From: Oscillospiraceae bacterium
GTDB lineage: Bacteria > Bacillota > Clostridia > Oscillospirales > Oscillospiraceae
NCBI GenBank assembly: GCA_009781855.1
Contig: WQUY01000007.1
Coordinates: 1-55,160, forward strand
DNA length: 55,160 bases
Direction of reading: 5' to 3'
The position numbers were made by a program, and so were the translations under genes. The notes beneath the pieces were generated by a model. That model did not search any database. It was not told where the DNA came from and worked only from the letters and a program-made list of their open reading frames with translations. This document shows positions 8,497 through 16,362 of the stretch, piece after piece. Position 1 is the first letter of the stretch; the number at the start of each line of letters is the position of its first letter.

Positions 8497-9369
8497 ATCG
8501 TCAACTATAGTTTCAGGTGACTCATCAAGCAAATGAGGCTTGCGTAAAATGCTCCGAAAATACCTAAATGCTTGTGAAAACAAAAAGCCGTCACTACACC
8601 GCTCATCCGCGACCAACTTATAATCAACATATTTGCGCTCTATAACTAATCCATCCGGCCGCAGCTCCATTGCTTTTCTTTTGGTACCCAAAGCAATAAA
8701 CATCGGCATGTTCCCAAAATTGTATAGGTGGTGGTAAATGGCAGGAAGCCCGATGGAACCAAGGTCAGTTATCGCCATAGTACCGTGAAATGGACTGACT
8801 TTTAGAATCGCTTTCGGCATTATTCCAAAATAATCCATGATTTCCAGTAAGCGCACAATAAACTTCAAAACAAGCCTCGGCATCTTCATCAGTGCTTTTG
8901 CAAGTTTATCAGTATCGGTACTCTCCTCTTTGTTTTTTGCTTTTTTGATTTCTTTATTCAGTTTGTAATAGACATCATTGATGGTGTCTCCAGGTTCAAA
9001 AATTATTTTTACCGAGGTTTCTGGAGCATCAGCCCGCATTTCTTTTTTTATCGTCATGACAAACTCTATATTGTACCGGGCATAAACGCGTTGTCCCGAG
9101 ACAAATCTGTTAATCGCCGGATATTGCGATGCTGTTCTTATATATGTCGCAATGAAAAGATGCAGCAGCCCCATGCCCGGAAACCCATGCATCCTTTTTG
9201 CCCTCAAATATTTTTCAACCTCTGTTATTTCGAAAGCGTCTGAAAAACAATTGCTTGCCTCATTTCTCTTCTTCATTACAAACGGAATCATAGCATTATA
9301 TGGGTCAAGCGTGCGCAAGCGCCTTCCGTCACGCCGGTCTCCAAATCTTCTCTTCCTGCTTTCTCCCAT
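8488..9369 (-). CDS. E2 acyltransferase-like protein lacking the catalytic His
   Basis: The protein (293 aa from the chosen start) resembles the catalytic domain of 2-oxoacid dehydrogenase E2 and chloramphenicol acetyltransferases: GDRRDGRRLRTLDPYNAMIP near the start, then FHGTMAITDLGSIGLPAIYHH. There is no lipoyl domain and no peripheral-subunit-binding domain. The catalytic DHRxxDG motif reads DERCSDG, so the general-base His is replaced by Glu. The function is unknown; a non-canonical acyltransferase or a binding protein is possible. The start at 9369 has an AGAGG site 7 nt upstream; the longer frame to 9429 lacks a good site. It is divergent from the aldehyde dehydrogenase. Confidence 0.7.
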   Translation of the reverse strand: MGESRKRRFGDRRDGRRLRTLDPYNAMIPFVMKKRNEASNCFSDAFEITEVEKYLRAKRMHGFPGMGLLHLFIATYIRTASQYPAINRFVSGQRVYARYNIEFVMTIKKEMRADAPETSVKIIFEPGDTINDVYYKLNKEIKKAKNKEESTDTDKLAKALMKMPRLVLKFIVRLLEIMDYFGIMPKAILKVSPFHGTMAITDLGSIGLPAIYHHLYNFGNMPMFIALGTKRKAMELRPDGLVIERKYVDYKLVADERCSDGFLFSQAFRYFRSILRKPHLLDESPETIVDDIE

Positions 9370-9475
9370 ATTGTACCTCTTCACACGATTTGGCATCATT
9401 GTACTATATGGACGCATGACTTTCAACATTAATTGTTTATATCTTCTTAACTGTTTATATCTTCGCTTTCGCTTA

Positions 9476-9505
9476 TTGACAAAACAGGGCCAAGTATGCT
9501 AGTGT
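9476..9505 (+). promoter_or_regulatory. Promoter of the aldehyde dehydrogenase gene
   Basis: TTGACA (9476-9481) is followed after 18 nt by TAGTGT (9500-9505). The -10 region continues as ACCGATTTGGAAATA, nearly identical to the region after the promoter-like site at 41550-41579, which suggests a shared control element. Confidence 0.5.
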
Positions 9506-9580
9506 ACCGATTTGGAAATATGTGATTATTTTCGAATCGATATATTAAATATTTAGCGAAAAATTTTAAGGGAGGCTTTT

Positions 9581-11002
9581 ATGAAACAGTATACAAAGCA
9601 ATACATCGGCGGACAGTGGCGGGAAGGCCGCGGCAAAGAAATGTCCAACTTCAACCCCTACACAAACGAGCTTCTATACACCTACAAAGGAGCAAACCAA
9701 GAAGATGTTGACGATGCATACAAGGCCGCTCAAGCTGCACAAGTTGAGTGGGCTGCCACTACTCCGGCTCATAAGATCCAGATGTTAAAAAAGCTTATTC
9801 CGGCATTCGAATCACTGCGTGAGGACATGATCGCATGTGATACCGAAGAAGGCGGTAAATCCATACATATCGGCGGCGTCGATCTCAATTATATAATCGA
9901 AGCAATTGAAGATGCCATTCGTTATCCTACAATGATTCAAGGAACCATAATGCCATCAAACATACCAGGCAGAGAGTGCTATGGTTATAAAGTGCCCAAA
10001 GGCGTTATCGGCGTTATTTCTCCATGGAATCATCTTTTCGTTCTGGCAATGCGCTACACGCTTCCGGCGATTGCTTGCGGAAACGCCGTAGTTTTAAAGC
10101 CCTCATCAGAAACCCCTGGTTCGGCAATGATTCTGGCTGAAGCTTTTGACAAAGCAGGATTCCCGGCAGGATTATTTAATGTTGTTGCCGGTGCAGGCAG
10201 CGAAATCGGCGACTATTTTGTAACGCACCCCATTCCTGCAATGCATTCTTTCACCGGCTCAACCGAAACCGGCAGAAGGATCTCTGAGCTTGCAGGCCGC
10301 CATTTTAAGGACGTTGCGCTTGAAATGGGTGGAAACAACGTCATGATCGTTTTGGACGATGCTGATGTAAGCAAAGCAATAAAATCAGTAGGATTCGGAA
10401 AGTTTTTGCTTAACGGACAAGTTTGCATGGCTGTAAACCGCTTTATCGTTATGGACGCTGTGCATGATCGCTTTGTTGAAGAACTCACTGCAATGGTCAA
10501 GTCACTAAAATGCGGTAATCCCTCAGATCCAACTGTCAACATCGGCCCGCTAATCAACAACACCCAAGTCAAATCGGTTGAAGCGTTTGTTGAAAAAACA
10601 CTCCAAGCCGGTGCAACAGTCGCCGTGGAGGGCAAGACAGAGGGCAATGTGGTACATCCTTGGGTCTTGACTAATGTTTCTAATAAAATGCCAACAGCCT
10701 GCTGCGAAGTGTTCGGCCCGGTATGTAGCGTTATTAAAGTAAGCAGCGAAGAAGAAGCCATTGCGGTTGCCAACGACACCGAATATGGCTTGAGCGGATG
10801 TGTATGGACCGAGGACATCTTTAGAGGTATTCAGGTATCCAAAAAGGTTCAAACCGGAAATATGCACATTAATTCACATCCAATAAGCGCAGAATATCAT
10901 GTGCTGTTTGGCGGCGAAAAATCTTCCGGACGCGGCCGCAGTGGTGGTCAATGGTATATAAACTCTTTCACAAAAGAAGTGCTTATAACTGTAAATCTCT
11001 AA
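9581..11002 (+). CDS. NAD(P)-dependent aldehyde dehydrogenase, benzaldehyde-type
   Basis: The 473-aa enzyme oxidises an aldehyde to the acid. All key residues are in place: the Asn of SPWNHLF, the cofactor motif FTGSTETG, the general base Glu248 in EMGG and the nucleophile Cys282 in NGQVCMA. Overall wording (PWNHLF, MGGNN, NGQVCMAVNR) is closest to benzaldehyde, vanillin and salicylaldehyde dehydrogenases, which is why an aromatic substrate is suggested; this is not proven. A GGGAGG site precedes the ATG. It is a single transcription unit after a TTGACA promoter, divergent from the E2-like gene and near the Fe-ADH. Confidence 0.92.
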   Translation: MKQYTKQYIGGQWREGRGKEMSNFNPYTNELLYTYKGANQEDVDDAYKAAQAAQVEWAATTPAHKIQMLKKLIPAFESLREDMIACDTEEGGKSIHIGGVDLNYIIEAIEDAIRYPTMIQGTIMPSNIPGRECYGYKVPKGVIGVISPWNHLFVLAMRYTLPAIACGNAVVLKPSSETPGSAMILAEAFDKAGFPAGLFNVVAGAGSEIGDYFVTHPIPAMHSFTGSTETGRRISELAGRHFKDVALEMGGNNVMIVLDDADVSKAIKSVGFGKFLLNGQVCMAVNRFIVMDAVHDRFVEELTAMVKSLKCGNPSDPTVNIGPLINNTQVKSVEAFVEKTLQAGATVAVEGKTEGNVVHPWVLTNVSNKMPTACCEVFGPVCSVIKVSSEEEAIAVANDTEYGLSGCVWTEDIFRGIQVSKKVQTGNMHINSHPISAEYHVLFGGEKSSGRGRSGGQWYINSFTKEVLITVNL

Positions 11003-11078
11003 ACAAACCTTAACTAACGCTCGCTCCTTGTCTTTGCTGGTGGAGTTTATCTAAAAAAGCATCGAGGGTTTACTTAAA

Positions 11079-11105
11079 GCTGGCGGGAGGCGGACTCCCG
11101 TCAGC
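11079..11105. repeat. Intergenic hairpin repeat, copy 2
   Basis: GCTGGCGGGAG / CTCCCGTCAGC forms an 11-bp stem (one G-T pair) with a 5-nt loop. This is the clearest member of the family. It lies downstream of the aldehyde dehydrogenase gene with no T-run. The rest of the 263-bp gap holds only the promoter at 11165. Confidence 0.6.
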
Positions 11106-11164
11106 AAGAATGACGAAACCTCCGTAATTCATTAACAAAGAATAGTTGAATTTTACCTTTTTTA

Positions 11165-11193
11165 TTGACAAGTATAGCGTTTTTGTGTAAAAT
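11165..11193 (+). promoter_or_regulatory. Sigma-A promoter of the first transporter operon
   Basis: TTGACA (11165-11170), a 17-nt spacer and TAAAAT (11188-11193) form a near-consensus promoter about 70 nt upstream of the solute-binding protein. Confidence 0.75.
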
Positions 11194-11265
11194 CACACAG
11201 TAGTTATTGGCTCTGCTATTAATATGTTCGCAGTAACAAAACTATAAAATTTTAGGAGGAATAAA

Positions 11266-12924
11266 ATGAAACAGAAAAAATCAATCAAACTTCTAGCCAC
11301 CGTCCTTTGCCTGGTTATGTGCATAGGGCTTGTTGCGGCATGTGGCAACGACACCCCTGCAGCACCTGCTACCCCAACAACTCCGACAGCTCCAGGTGGA
11401 GAAACCCCTGCAGCACCTGGCGGCGGCAACCTCGGTGACGTAGCACTTGTTCCACCTCCGGAAGATGCAACATTTGTTGAAGAGCTCCGTGTTGTCATTG
11501 ACAACAACCAAATCGGCGTGCTCAACCCTTTCCTTCCGGCAGCAAACAACCCACCAACAAACTGGGTATTCACAATGATTTATGACAGGCTCGTTTATCC
11601 ATCGGATGCCGGCGGCATGAATTTTGAGCCCGAACTCGCAACATCTTTTGAAACTGATGATTACCAAACCTATCGCTTTACCCTGCGTGAAGATGTTTTC
11701 TTCCACAACGGAGATCAATTCACCGCAAATGATGTAGCTTTTACAATCCAACAAGCTCAAGCCAGCGTAGGCTCACCGGCGTTTGACCAATGGAGATCTG
11801 TGCAAACGGTCAATGTCATCAGTGATTTTGAAATCGAACTCACACTTGAAGATGTTGATGTTGAGTTCTTGTTTGGTCTCACAAGACCCAATGCAGGCAT
11901 CGTAAACCAAAGAGCCATAGCTGCTGATGCAGACAGAGGCACATGGGTAGGTACAGGCGCTTTCCGCGTTATCGACTTCATGACAAATGACTTTGTACAT
12001 GTTGAGCGCAACGAGGATTGGTGGAATGTCGATCATATTCCTGTAACCCAGCGTATGCATCTGCGTTTCGTTCCTGAAATGGGAACACGCGCTATGATGC
12101 TCCAAAGCGGCGAAGCAGTAATCAGCTTCGGCACAAGTGCTGAAGATATCCCATTGTTTGAAGCTGAGCCCGATCGCTTCACAGTACATCCACTGACTTT
12201 CAACGACCCACAGGGTATGAACTTCAACATGCTTGACCCACTGATGCAAGATCACAACTTCAGAATGGCAATCCTTCATGCGATTGACAGAGTTGAAATT
12301 GCAACAGTTGCAGCAGGCAGATGGGCCGACGGCGACCTGCAAGACGGTAACTTCTGGGGTCTTGTTCAAGACTACAGAAACCCCAACATCCCATTCATCC
12401 AGCAAGATCTTGATTTGGCAAGATCATATCTCGAAGCGTCCAGCTACAATGGCGAGGCTGTCGAAATCGCTACAGCAATCGTCACTAATATCAGAGCATC
12501 TGAAGTTCTGATGGCACAGCTCCAAGATATCGGCATCAACACCACACTCAACCAAATGGACGTACCTAGCCTCAACGCTCATATTGCAGGCGGCCAGGGA
12601 CAAATCAGCGTTATATTCACACAACTTGGTCCTAACGCAGGCTCAATCCGCAGTGCTTTCTATCCGGGCGGCGCGCAAAACAGAAGTAACTTCAACGATC
12701 AACGTGTATCTGACCTTATAAACGAAGGTTCAAGAACATTTGACGAAGCCAGACGTCGCGCAATCTATTATGAAATCCAAGAAATCGTTGCTGAAATTCA
12801 GCCTGTCACAAACCTATTATGGCGTATAAACGGTATCGTTTTCGACAACAATGTCGGTGGTTTCATTCTTCGTTCCGACCTGCACAGAATTGACCTCAGA
12901 CAAATGTACATGACAATTGACTAG
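11266..12924 (+). CDS. Peptide/solute-binding lipoprotein of an ABC importer (family 5), copy 1
   Basis: The 552-aa extracytoplasmic binding protein belongs to the DppA/OppA family. A lipoprotein signal peptide ends in the lipobox LVAAC (Cys about 26) and is followed by a Pro/Ala/Gly-rich tether. The mature part shows family-5 phrases such as MIYDRL, ELATSFETDDYQTYRF, LREDVFFHNGDQFTANDV and FRMAILHAIDR. It has an AGGAGG site and a near-consensus promoter. A GC-rich hairpin (12955-12983) separates it from the permease gene, probably letting the binding protein be made in excess. It is a close paralogue of the protein at 46175. The ligand is unknown. Confidence 0.93.
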   Translation: MKQKKSIKLLATVLCLVMCIGLVAACGNDTPAAPATPTTPTAPGGETPAAPGGGNLGDVALVPPPEDATFVEELRVVIDNNQIGVLNPFLPAANNPPTNWVFTMIYDRLVYPSDAGGMNFEPELATSFETDDYQTYRFTLREDVFFHNGDQFTANDVAFTIQQAQASVGSPAFDQWRSVQTVNVISDFEIELTLEDVDVEFLFGLTRPNAGIVNQRAIAADADRGTWVGTGAFRVIDFMTNDFVHVERNEDWWNVDHIPVTQRMHLRFVPEMGTRAMMLQSGEAVISFGTSAEDIPLFEAEPDRFTVHPLTFNDPQGMNFNMLDPLMQDHNFRMAILHAIDRVEIATVAAGRWADGDLQDGNFWGLVQDYRNPNIPFIQQDLDLARSYLEASSYNGEAVEIATAIVTNIRASEVLMAQLQDIGINTTLNQMDVPSLNAHIAGGQGQISVIFTQLGPNAGSIRSAFYPGGAQNRSNFNDQRVSDLINEGSRTFDEARRRAIYYEIQEIVAEIQPVTNLLWRINGIVFDNNVGGFILRSDLHRIDLRQMYMTID

Positions 12925-12954
12925 TAGCCCGCAAGTATTCCAGCAATAATTTTG

Positions 12955-12983
12955 AAAGGCCGGGGCCCCGTGCCCCGGCTTTC
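12955..12983 (+). terminator. Intercistronic hairpin between binding protein and permease
   Basis: A GC-only stem (GCCGGGGC/GCCCCGGC extended by AAAG/CTTT) lies between the stop of the binding protein and the permease start. There is no long T-run, so partial termination or 3'-end mRNA protection is more likely than full stop. Confidence 0.6.
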
Positions 12984-13001
12984 CTCAAGGGAGTGAAAAA
13001 T

Positions 13002-15041
13002 TTGATTCGCTATGTGCTGAAGCGGCTGCTGACACTAATTCCAGTCATTATCGCTGTTTCTTTCATTGTTTTCGCATTAATGGAACTTGCCCCCGGAACC
13101 ATTATCGACGCTATGATTACCGATGGCATGACCCCGGATGATATCCAAACTCTAATCCGCGAATTCAATCTCGACAGATCCATGTTTTACAGGTACGGAC
13201 TATATATGCTCAATCTGCTTCAAGGAGATTTGGGTGTCTCAGATGCTACAAGGATCAGTGTGTGGTCCACATTTATCACAAGGCTTCCCAACACACTCAT
13301 TCTTTCTTTCACCGCGCTGATTTTCGGCATACTTTTTGCCGTTCCCATGGGCATATTCGCAGCAAGAAGAGCAGGCACACTATTAGACAATGTCGCTACC
13401 GGTGTTACTCTGGTCGGCATGTCCATGCCTATTTTCTGGATAGGATTGCTTCTGCTGCTCTTGTTTTCTTTCCATCTGGGTTGGTTGCCAGCCGGTGGTT
13501 TTGATCATGGCATCCGCAGTTTGATTTTGCCCGCCATATGTAGCGGCCTTTCTCTAACCGCTTCAACCACCAGACAGACCCGTGCAGGTATGCTTGAGGT
13601 TTTGAAATCAGATTACCTGCGCACCGCCAGAGCTAAAGGCGTTCCGGAGAAAACCGTTATTAGAAGACACGCTCTGGCCAATGCCTGGATTCCCATTGTC
13701 ACTGCTGCAGGCGTATCCCTCAGTATGCAACTTGCAGGCAGCGTTGTTGTTGAACAAGTTTTTGCATGGCCCGGCATCGGCCGCATGGCTTTTGATGCCG
13801 TGTTTGCCCGTGATGTCACATCAACTACCGGGGTTGTAATTTTGACAACAATTCTGTACGTTTTAGTACAGCTTATTGTAGATATCCTCTATGCATTTAT
13901 CGATCCAAGAATCAAGGCTCAATACTTAGCCACAGGCAAAAAGAAAAAGACTTCACATGCTACTGACGTTAGGAGCAGCGCCCATGCTGCACCTCGCATA
14001 GTTGTTCATCTGACAGACGAAGAGCGAAACGAAATGCTTGCCGCCCAATCTGCCAGCGAAGCGGAATCTGCTGCCATTATAGATACGGTTTCTGAAGAAA
14101 GCGTCTCATTTGCAACAAGAGTTCTTGATATCAAAGAACGTGCCGATGAAGACAGCGTATCAAAGGGCGACGAGATTTTGGCAACACGCAAATACAGAAA
14201 ACGCAGTCAAATGGGAGATATCTTCTACAGAGTCAGAAAGAACAAGGGCGCCATGACAGGCTTGGTCATTGTTGGATTTTTGTTCTTGCTGGTCATAGTA
14301 TCTCTGTTTATGTCATTTGACATGGTCACGGCACGCAACGTTCAAATCAGGCTTGAACCACCGAATTGGCCATACCTGTTTGGAACTGACGGCATGGGTC
14401 GTAATGCACTGCTGCGTGTTGTTTTCGGCACACGCTACACTCTTGCTATCGGATTCGGTGCATCTCTAATTGGTGCATTCTTTGGCGTTTCGATTGGTGC
14501 AATTTCCGGTTATTTCGGCGGTAAAGTAGATGACATAATCATGCGCTGTTCAGACGTTTTAGCATCAATCCCAGGAATGCTACTCGGAATGGTTATTGTT
14601 ACAGTGCTTGGACAAAGCCTCCAGAATCTAATCATCGCTGTCGGTGTTTCCGGCATCCCGATTTATATTCGAATTACAAGAGCCTCTGTTTTGCAGCTCA
14701 GTAACTCTGAGTATATCGAAGCTGCCAGAGCCGTCGGGCTTTCGAACCTGCGCATCATATTTGCTCAGGCACTTCCAAACGGACTTTCACCGATTATCGT
14801 TGCATTTTCCGTAAACTTCGGAATGACCATAATCGTTGCATCATCACTGTCATTCATCGGCTTCGGCGTTCCAATGCCGCATCCGGAATGGGGTTCAATG
14901 ATTGCGATGGGTAGAGAGTTCATGCGCAGTGCACCATGGCTTGTAACATTTCCAGGTGTTTTCATAATGCTCACAGTTCTCGCATTCAATCTGCTTGGTG
15001 ACGGCCTGCGTGATGCGCTTGATCCTAAACTAAAGCGATAG
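13002..15041 (+). CDS. Fused DppB-DppC type ABC permease, copy 1
   Basis: One chain of about 679 aa carries both permease subunits of a peptide-type importer. Residues 1-310 are DppB-like (LLTLIPVIIAVSFIVFALME; EAA loop SDYLRTARAKGVPEKTVIRR). Residues about 400-680 are DppC-like (KNKGAMTGLVIVGF; EYIEAARAVGLSNL; ending LAFNLLGDGLRDALDPK). A charged linker of about 85 residues joins them. DppB and DppC are normally separate 310- and 280-aa proteins. The TTG start at 13002 fits the AAGGGAG site and matches the paralogue at 47926; a GTG at 12993 is too close to that site. No ATPase gene accompanies it. Confidence 0.9.
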   Translation: MIRYVLKRLLTLIPVIIAVSFIVFALMELAPGTIIDAMITDGMTPDDIQTLIREFNLDRSMFYRYGLYMLNLLQGDLGVSDATRISVWSTFITRLPNTLILSFTALIFGILFAVPMGIFAARRAGTLLDNVATGVTLVGMSMPIFWIGLLLLLLFSFHLGWLPAGGFDHGIRSLILPAICSGLSLTASTTRQTRAGMLEVLKSDYLRTARAKGVPEKTVIRRHALANAWIPIVTAAGVSLSMQLAGSVVVEQVFAWPGIGRMAFDAVFARDVTSTTGVVILTTILYVLVQLIVDILYAFIDPRIKAQYLATGKKKKTSHATDVRSSAHAAPRIVVHLTDEERNEMLAAQSASEAESAAIIDTVSEESVSFATRVLDIKERADEDSVSKGDEILATRKYRKRSQMGDIFYRVRKNKGAMTGLVIVGFLFLLVIVSLFMSFDMVTARNVQIRLEPPNWPYLFGTDGMGRNALLRVVFGTRYTLAIGFGASLIGAFFGVSIGAISGYFGGKVDDIIMRCSDVLASIPGMLLGMVIVTVLGQSLQNLIIAVGVSGIPIYIRITRASVLQLSNSEYIEAARAVGLSNLRIIFAQALPNGLSPIIVAFSVNFGMTIIVASSLSFIGFGVPMPHPEWGSMIAMGREFMRSAPWLVTFPGVFIMLTVLAFNLLGDGLRDALDPKLKR

Positions 15042-15083
15042 TATCATTTCTGATACAACCATGAATACCTTGGAGGTGGTCAA

Positions 15084-15395
15084 ATGTCGCTCGAAATGCT
15101 AGAAATCGTTTGTGCAGTAGAACAAGAAGCCAAACAATCCATTTCGCAAGCAAACAAGGACGCAAACGACAATAAGATGGAGGCTCAGAAAGCCGGTGAA
15201 GAAGCAATCGTTGTAACCCTCTCTCGTGCGGAATCAGAAGTCGAACACCTATTACGTGCATCTGACCAGAAAGCGACTGAGCAGGCAAAGGAGCTGGCTT
15301 CATCTACAGCAAATAAATTGGCGATGGGCAGGGCACGTGCCGAACGGCGGCTAGATACTGCCGGCAATCTGATTTTCGAAAGGATATTAAGCTGA
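15084..15395 (+). CDS. V-type ATPase peripheral stalk subunit G/H-like
   Basis: The 103-aa, almost entirely alpha-helical coiled-coil protein matches archaeal/bacterial V-ATPase subunit H (AhaH/NtpF type): a start like MSLEMLEIV..EQEAKQSISQA, many Ala and Glu, and an end like AGNLIFERIL. A strong GGAGGTGG site precedes the ATG. It lies 43 nt after the fused permease and overlaps the next gene as TGATG. Only stalk-type genes follow; no catalytic A, B or ring K genes are present, so it is unclear whether it works in a rotary ATPase. Confidence 0.7.
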   Translation: MSLEMLEIVCAVEQEAKQSISQANKDANDNKMEAQKAGEEAIVVTLSRAESEVEHLLRASDQKATEQAKELASSTANKLAMGRARAERRLDTAGNLIFERILS

Positions 15396-15862
15396 TGCCG
15401 GTATCAAATATGAGAAAACTCAGTATGCTGGTCATACGCGAAGAGTTTGAGCAGTTTCTGCATGAGCTATTAACTCTTGGCTGTGCTGAGATTTCCGAGG
15501 CTGAGGACTTTCCGAGCGATTCAGAACTGTACCCTCTTGCAAAGCGTGAGATCATTGACCTTGCACCTTTTAAGGCAAACAAAGACAGCATTTCGGTTTT
15601 GGGCACAAAATACACAGTGTACCTGACCGGTTGGCTGCCTACTAAAAGGGAGATGGAGCTGATACCCCTTTTCAAAAATTTTATATGTGCATGGGCGCTA
15701 GAGGACACTTCCCCTGAAGAAGCCCTCTTTGCCCCTGTGCAGCTCCGGTTTCCGTGGTTTTTTGGAAAGCATCGTCTGGCCGGTCGTAAACTCTTCTCTC
15801 CTCTGGCCTTTGATTCGGAAACAGAAACGCACAACGAAAGCGAATTCGAGGAAAACGAATGA
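15395..15862 (+). CDS. Short V-ATPase subunit I-like protein without membrane domain
   Basis: The 155-aa protein starts like V-ATPase subunit I (MRKLSMLVIREEFEQFLHELLTLG, compare the usual M.KL.L.....KE.IL..L..LG) and contains the GWLP motif typical of its cytoplasmic domain at about residue 78. Subunit I is normally 600-700 aa with a C-terminal seven- or eight-helix membrane part; here everything after the soluble part is missing and the protein ends in an acidic tail. The reading frame is intact and coupled on both sides (TGATG with the previous gene, ATGA with the next). Either it is a clean deletion remnant or a reduced stalk protein. Confidence 0.55.
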   Translation: MPVSNMRKLSMLVIREEFEQFLHELLTLGCAEISEAEDFPSDSELYPLAKREIIDLAPFKANKDSISVLGTKYTVYLTGWLPTKREMELIPLFKNFICAWALEDTSPEEALFAPVQLRFPWFFGKHRLAGRKLFSPLAFDSETETHNESEFEENE

Positions 15863-16275
15863 ATGGTTTGGAAAAAGTTGTTGAATACATAAGGGCAGAT
15901 ACAAGTGCCACATGTTTGGAAATCGCACAGCAGGCAGCGAACGAGTGTACGCTTATAAGTGACGACTACACAAAGCGTGAACAAGGAAAGTACTGGGAAG
16001 CGATCAACAAAGGAACAAAGTCGGCACAACAGAGGCTTGACACCTTAAACAACCTGGCTGCTACTGAAGCCAGTAAGCAGATTGCCGCAATGCAGCGGGA
16101 AATGGTGGAAGCAGCTTTTGGCCTTGCTGCCAAGAAGTTGCACCAATTGCCTGATGATGAGTTCCAAAGCATACTGATAAAGCACGGCCTCCCACCAGAC
16201 AGCGACGCCGAGTATCTTGTATCCCTGTTTAAAGAGCGGTTATCAAGGTCAGTATCGGCCGTACTATTCGACTAA
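15859..16275 (+). CDS. V-ATPase subunit E-like protein (short)
   Basis: The 138-aa protein has the subunit E pattern: a helical N-terminus MNGLEKVVEYIRADTSATCLEIAQQA, then long coiled-coil helices, then VEAAFGLAAKKL that begins the C-terminal domain. Subunit E is usually about 200 aa, so the C-terminal domain is reduced. It overlaps the preceding gene by 4 nt. A strong terminator follows at once, so the operon ends here without C, F, A, B or D subunits. Confidence 0.6.
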   Translation: MNGLEKVVEYIRADTSATCLEIAQQAANECTLISDDYTKREQGKYWEAINKGTKSAQQRLDTLNNLAATEASKQIAAMQREMVEAAFGLAAKKLHQLPDDEFQSILIKHGLPPDSDAEYLVSLFKERLSRSVSAVLFD

Positions 16276-16292
16276 TACGACACAATAACTTT

Positions 16293-16342
16293 GAGGCTTG
16301 CATCTAAAGCAATTTGCTTTTAGATACAAGCCTCTGTTTTTT
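16293..16342 (+). terminator. Strong rho-independent terminator
   Basis: A stem of about 18 bp (GAGGCTTGCATCTAAA paired with TTTAGATACAAGCCTC) is followed by TGTTTTTT. It ends the permease/V-ATPase-like transcript and faces the AOR gene from the other strand. Confidence 0.85.
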
Positions 16343-16362
16343 ATGCCTTTGTTAAATTGCTG

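Noticed and set aside
11003..11265. Riboswitch or attenuator before the first transporter
   Set aside because: Only a short hairpin and a promoter are visible; no conserved riboswitch core was recognised.
15304..16029. 241-aa open frame on the - strand
   Set aside because: Antisense to the V-ATPase-like genes, which have coupled starts and strong ribosome sites; composition of the antisense frame is not protein-like.
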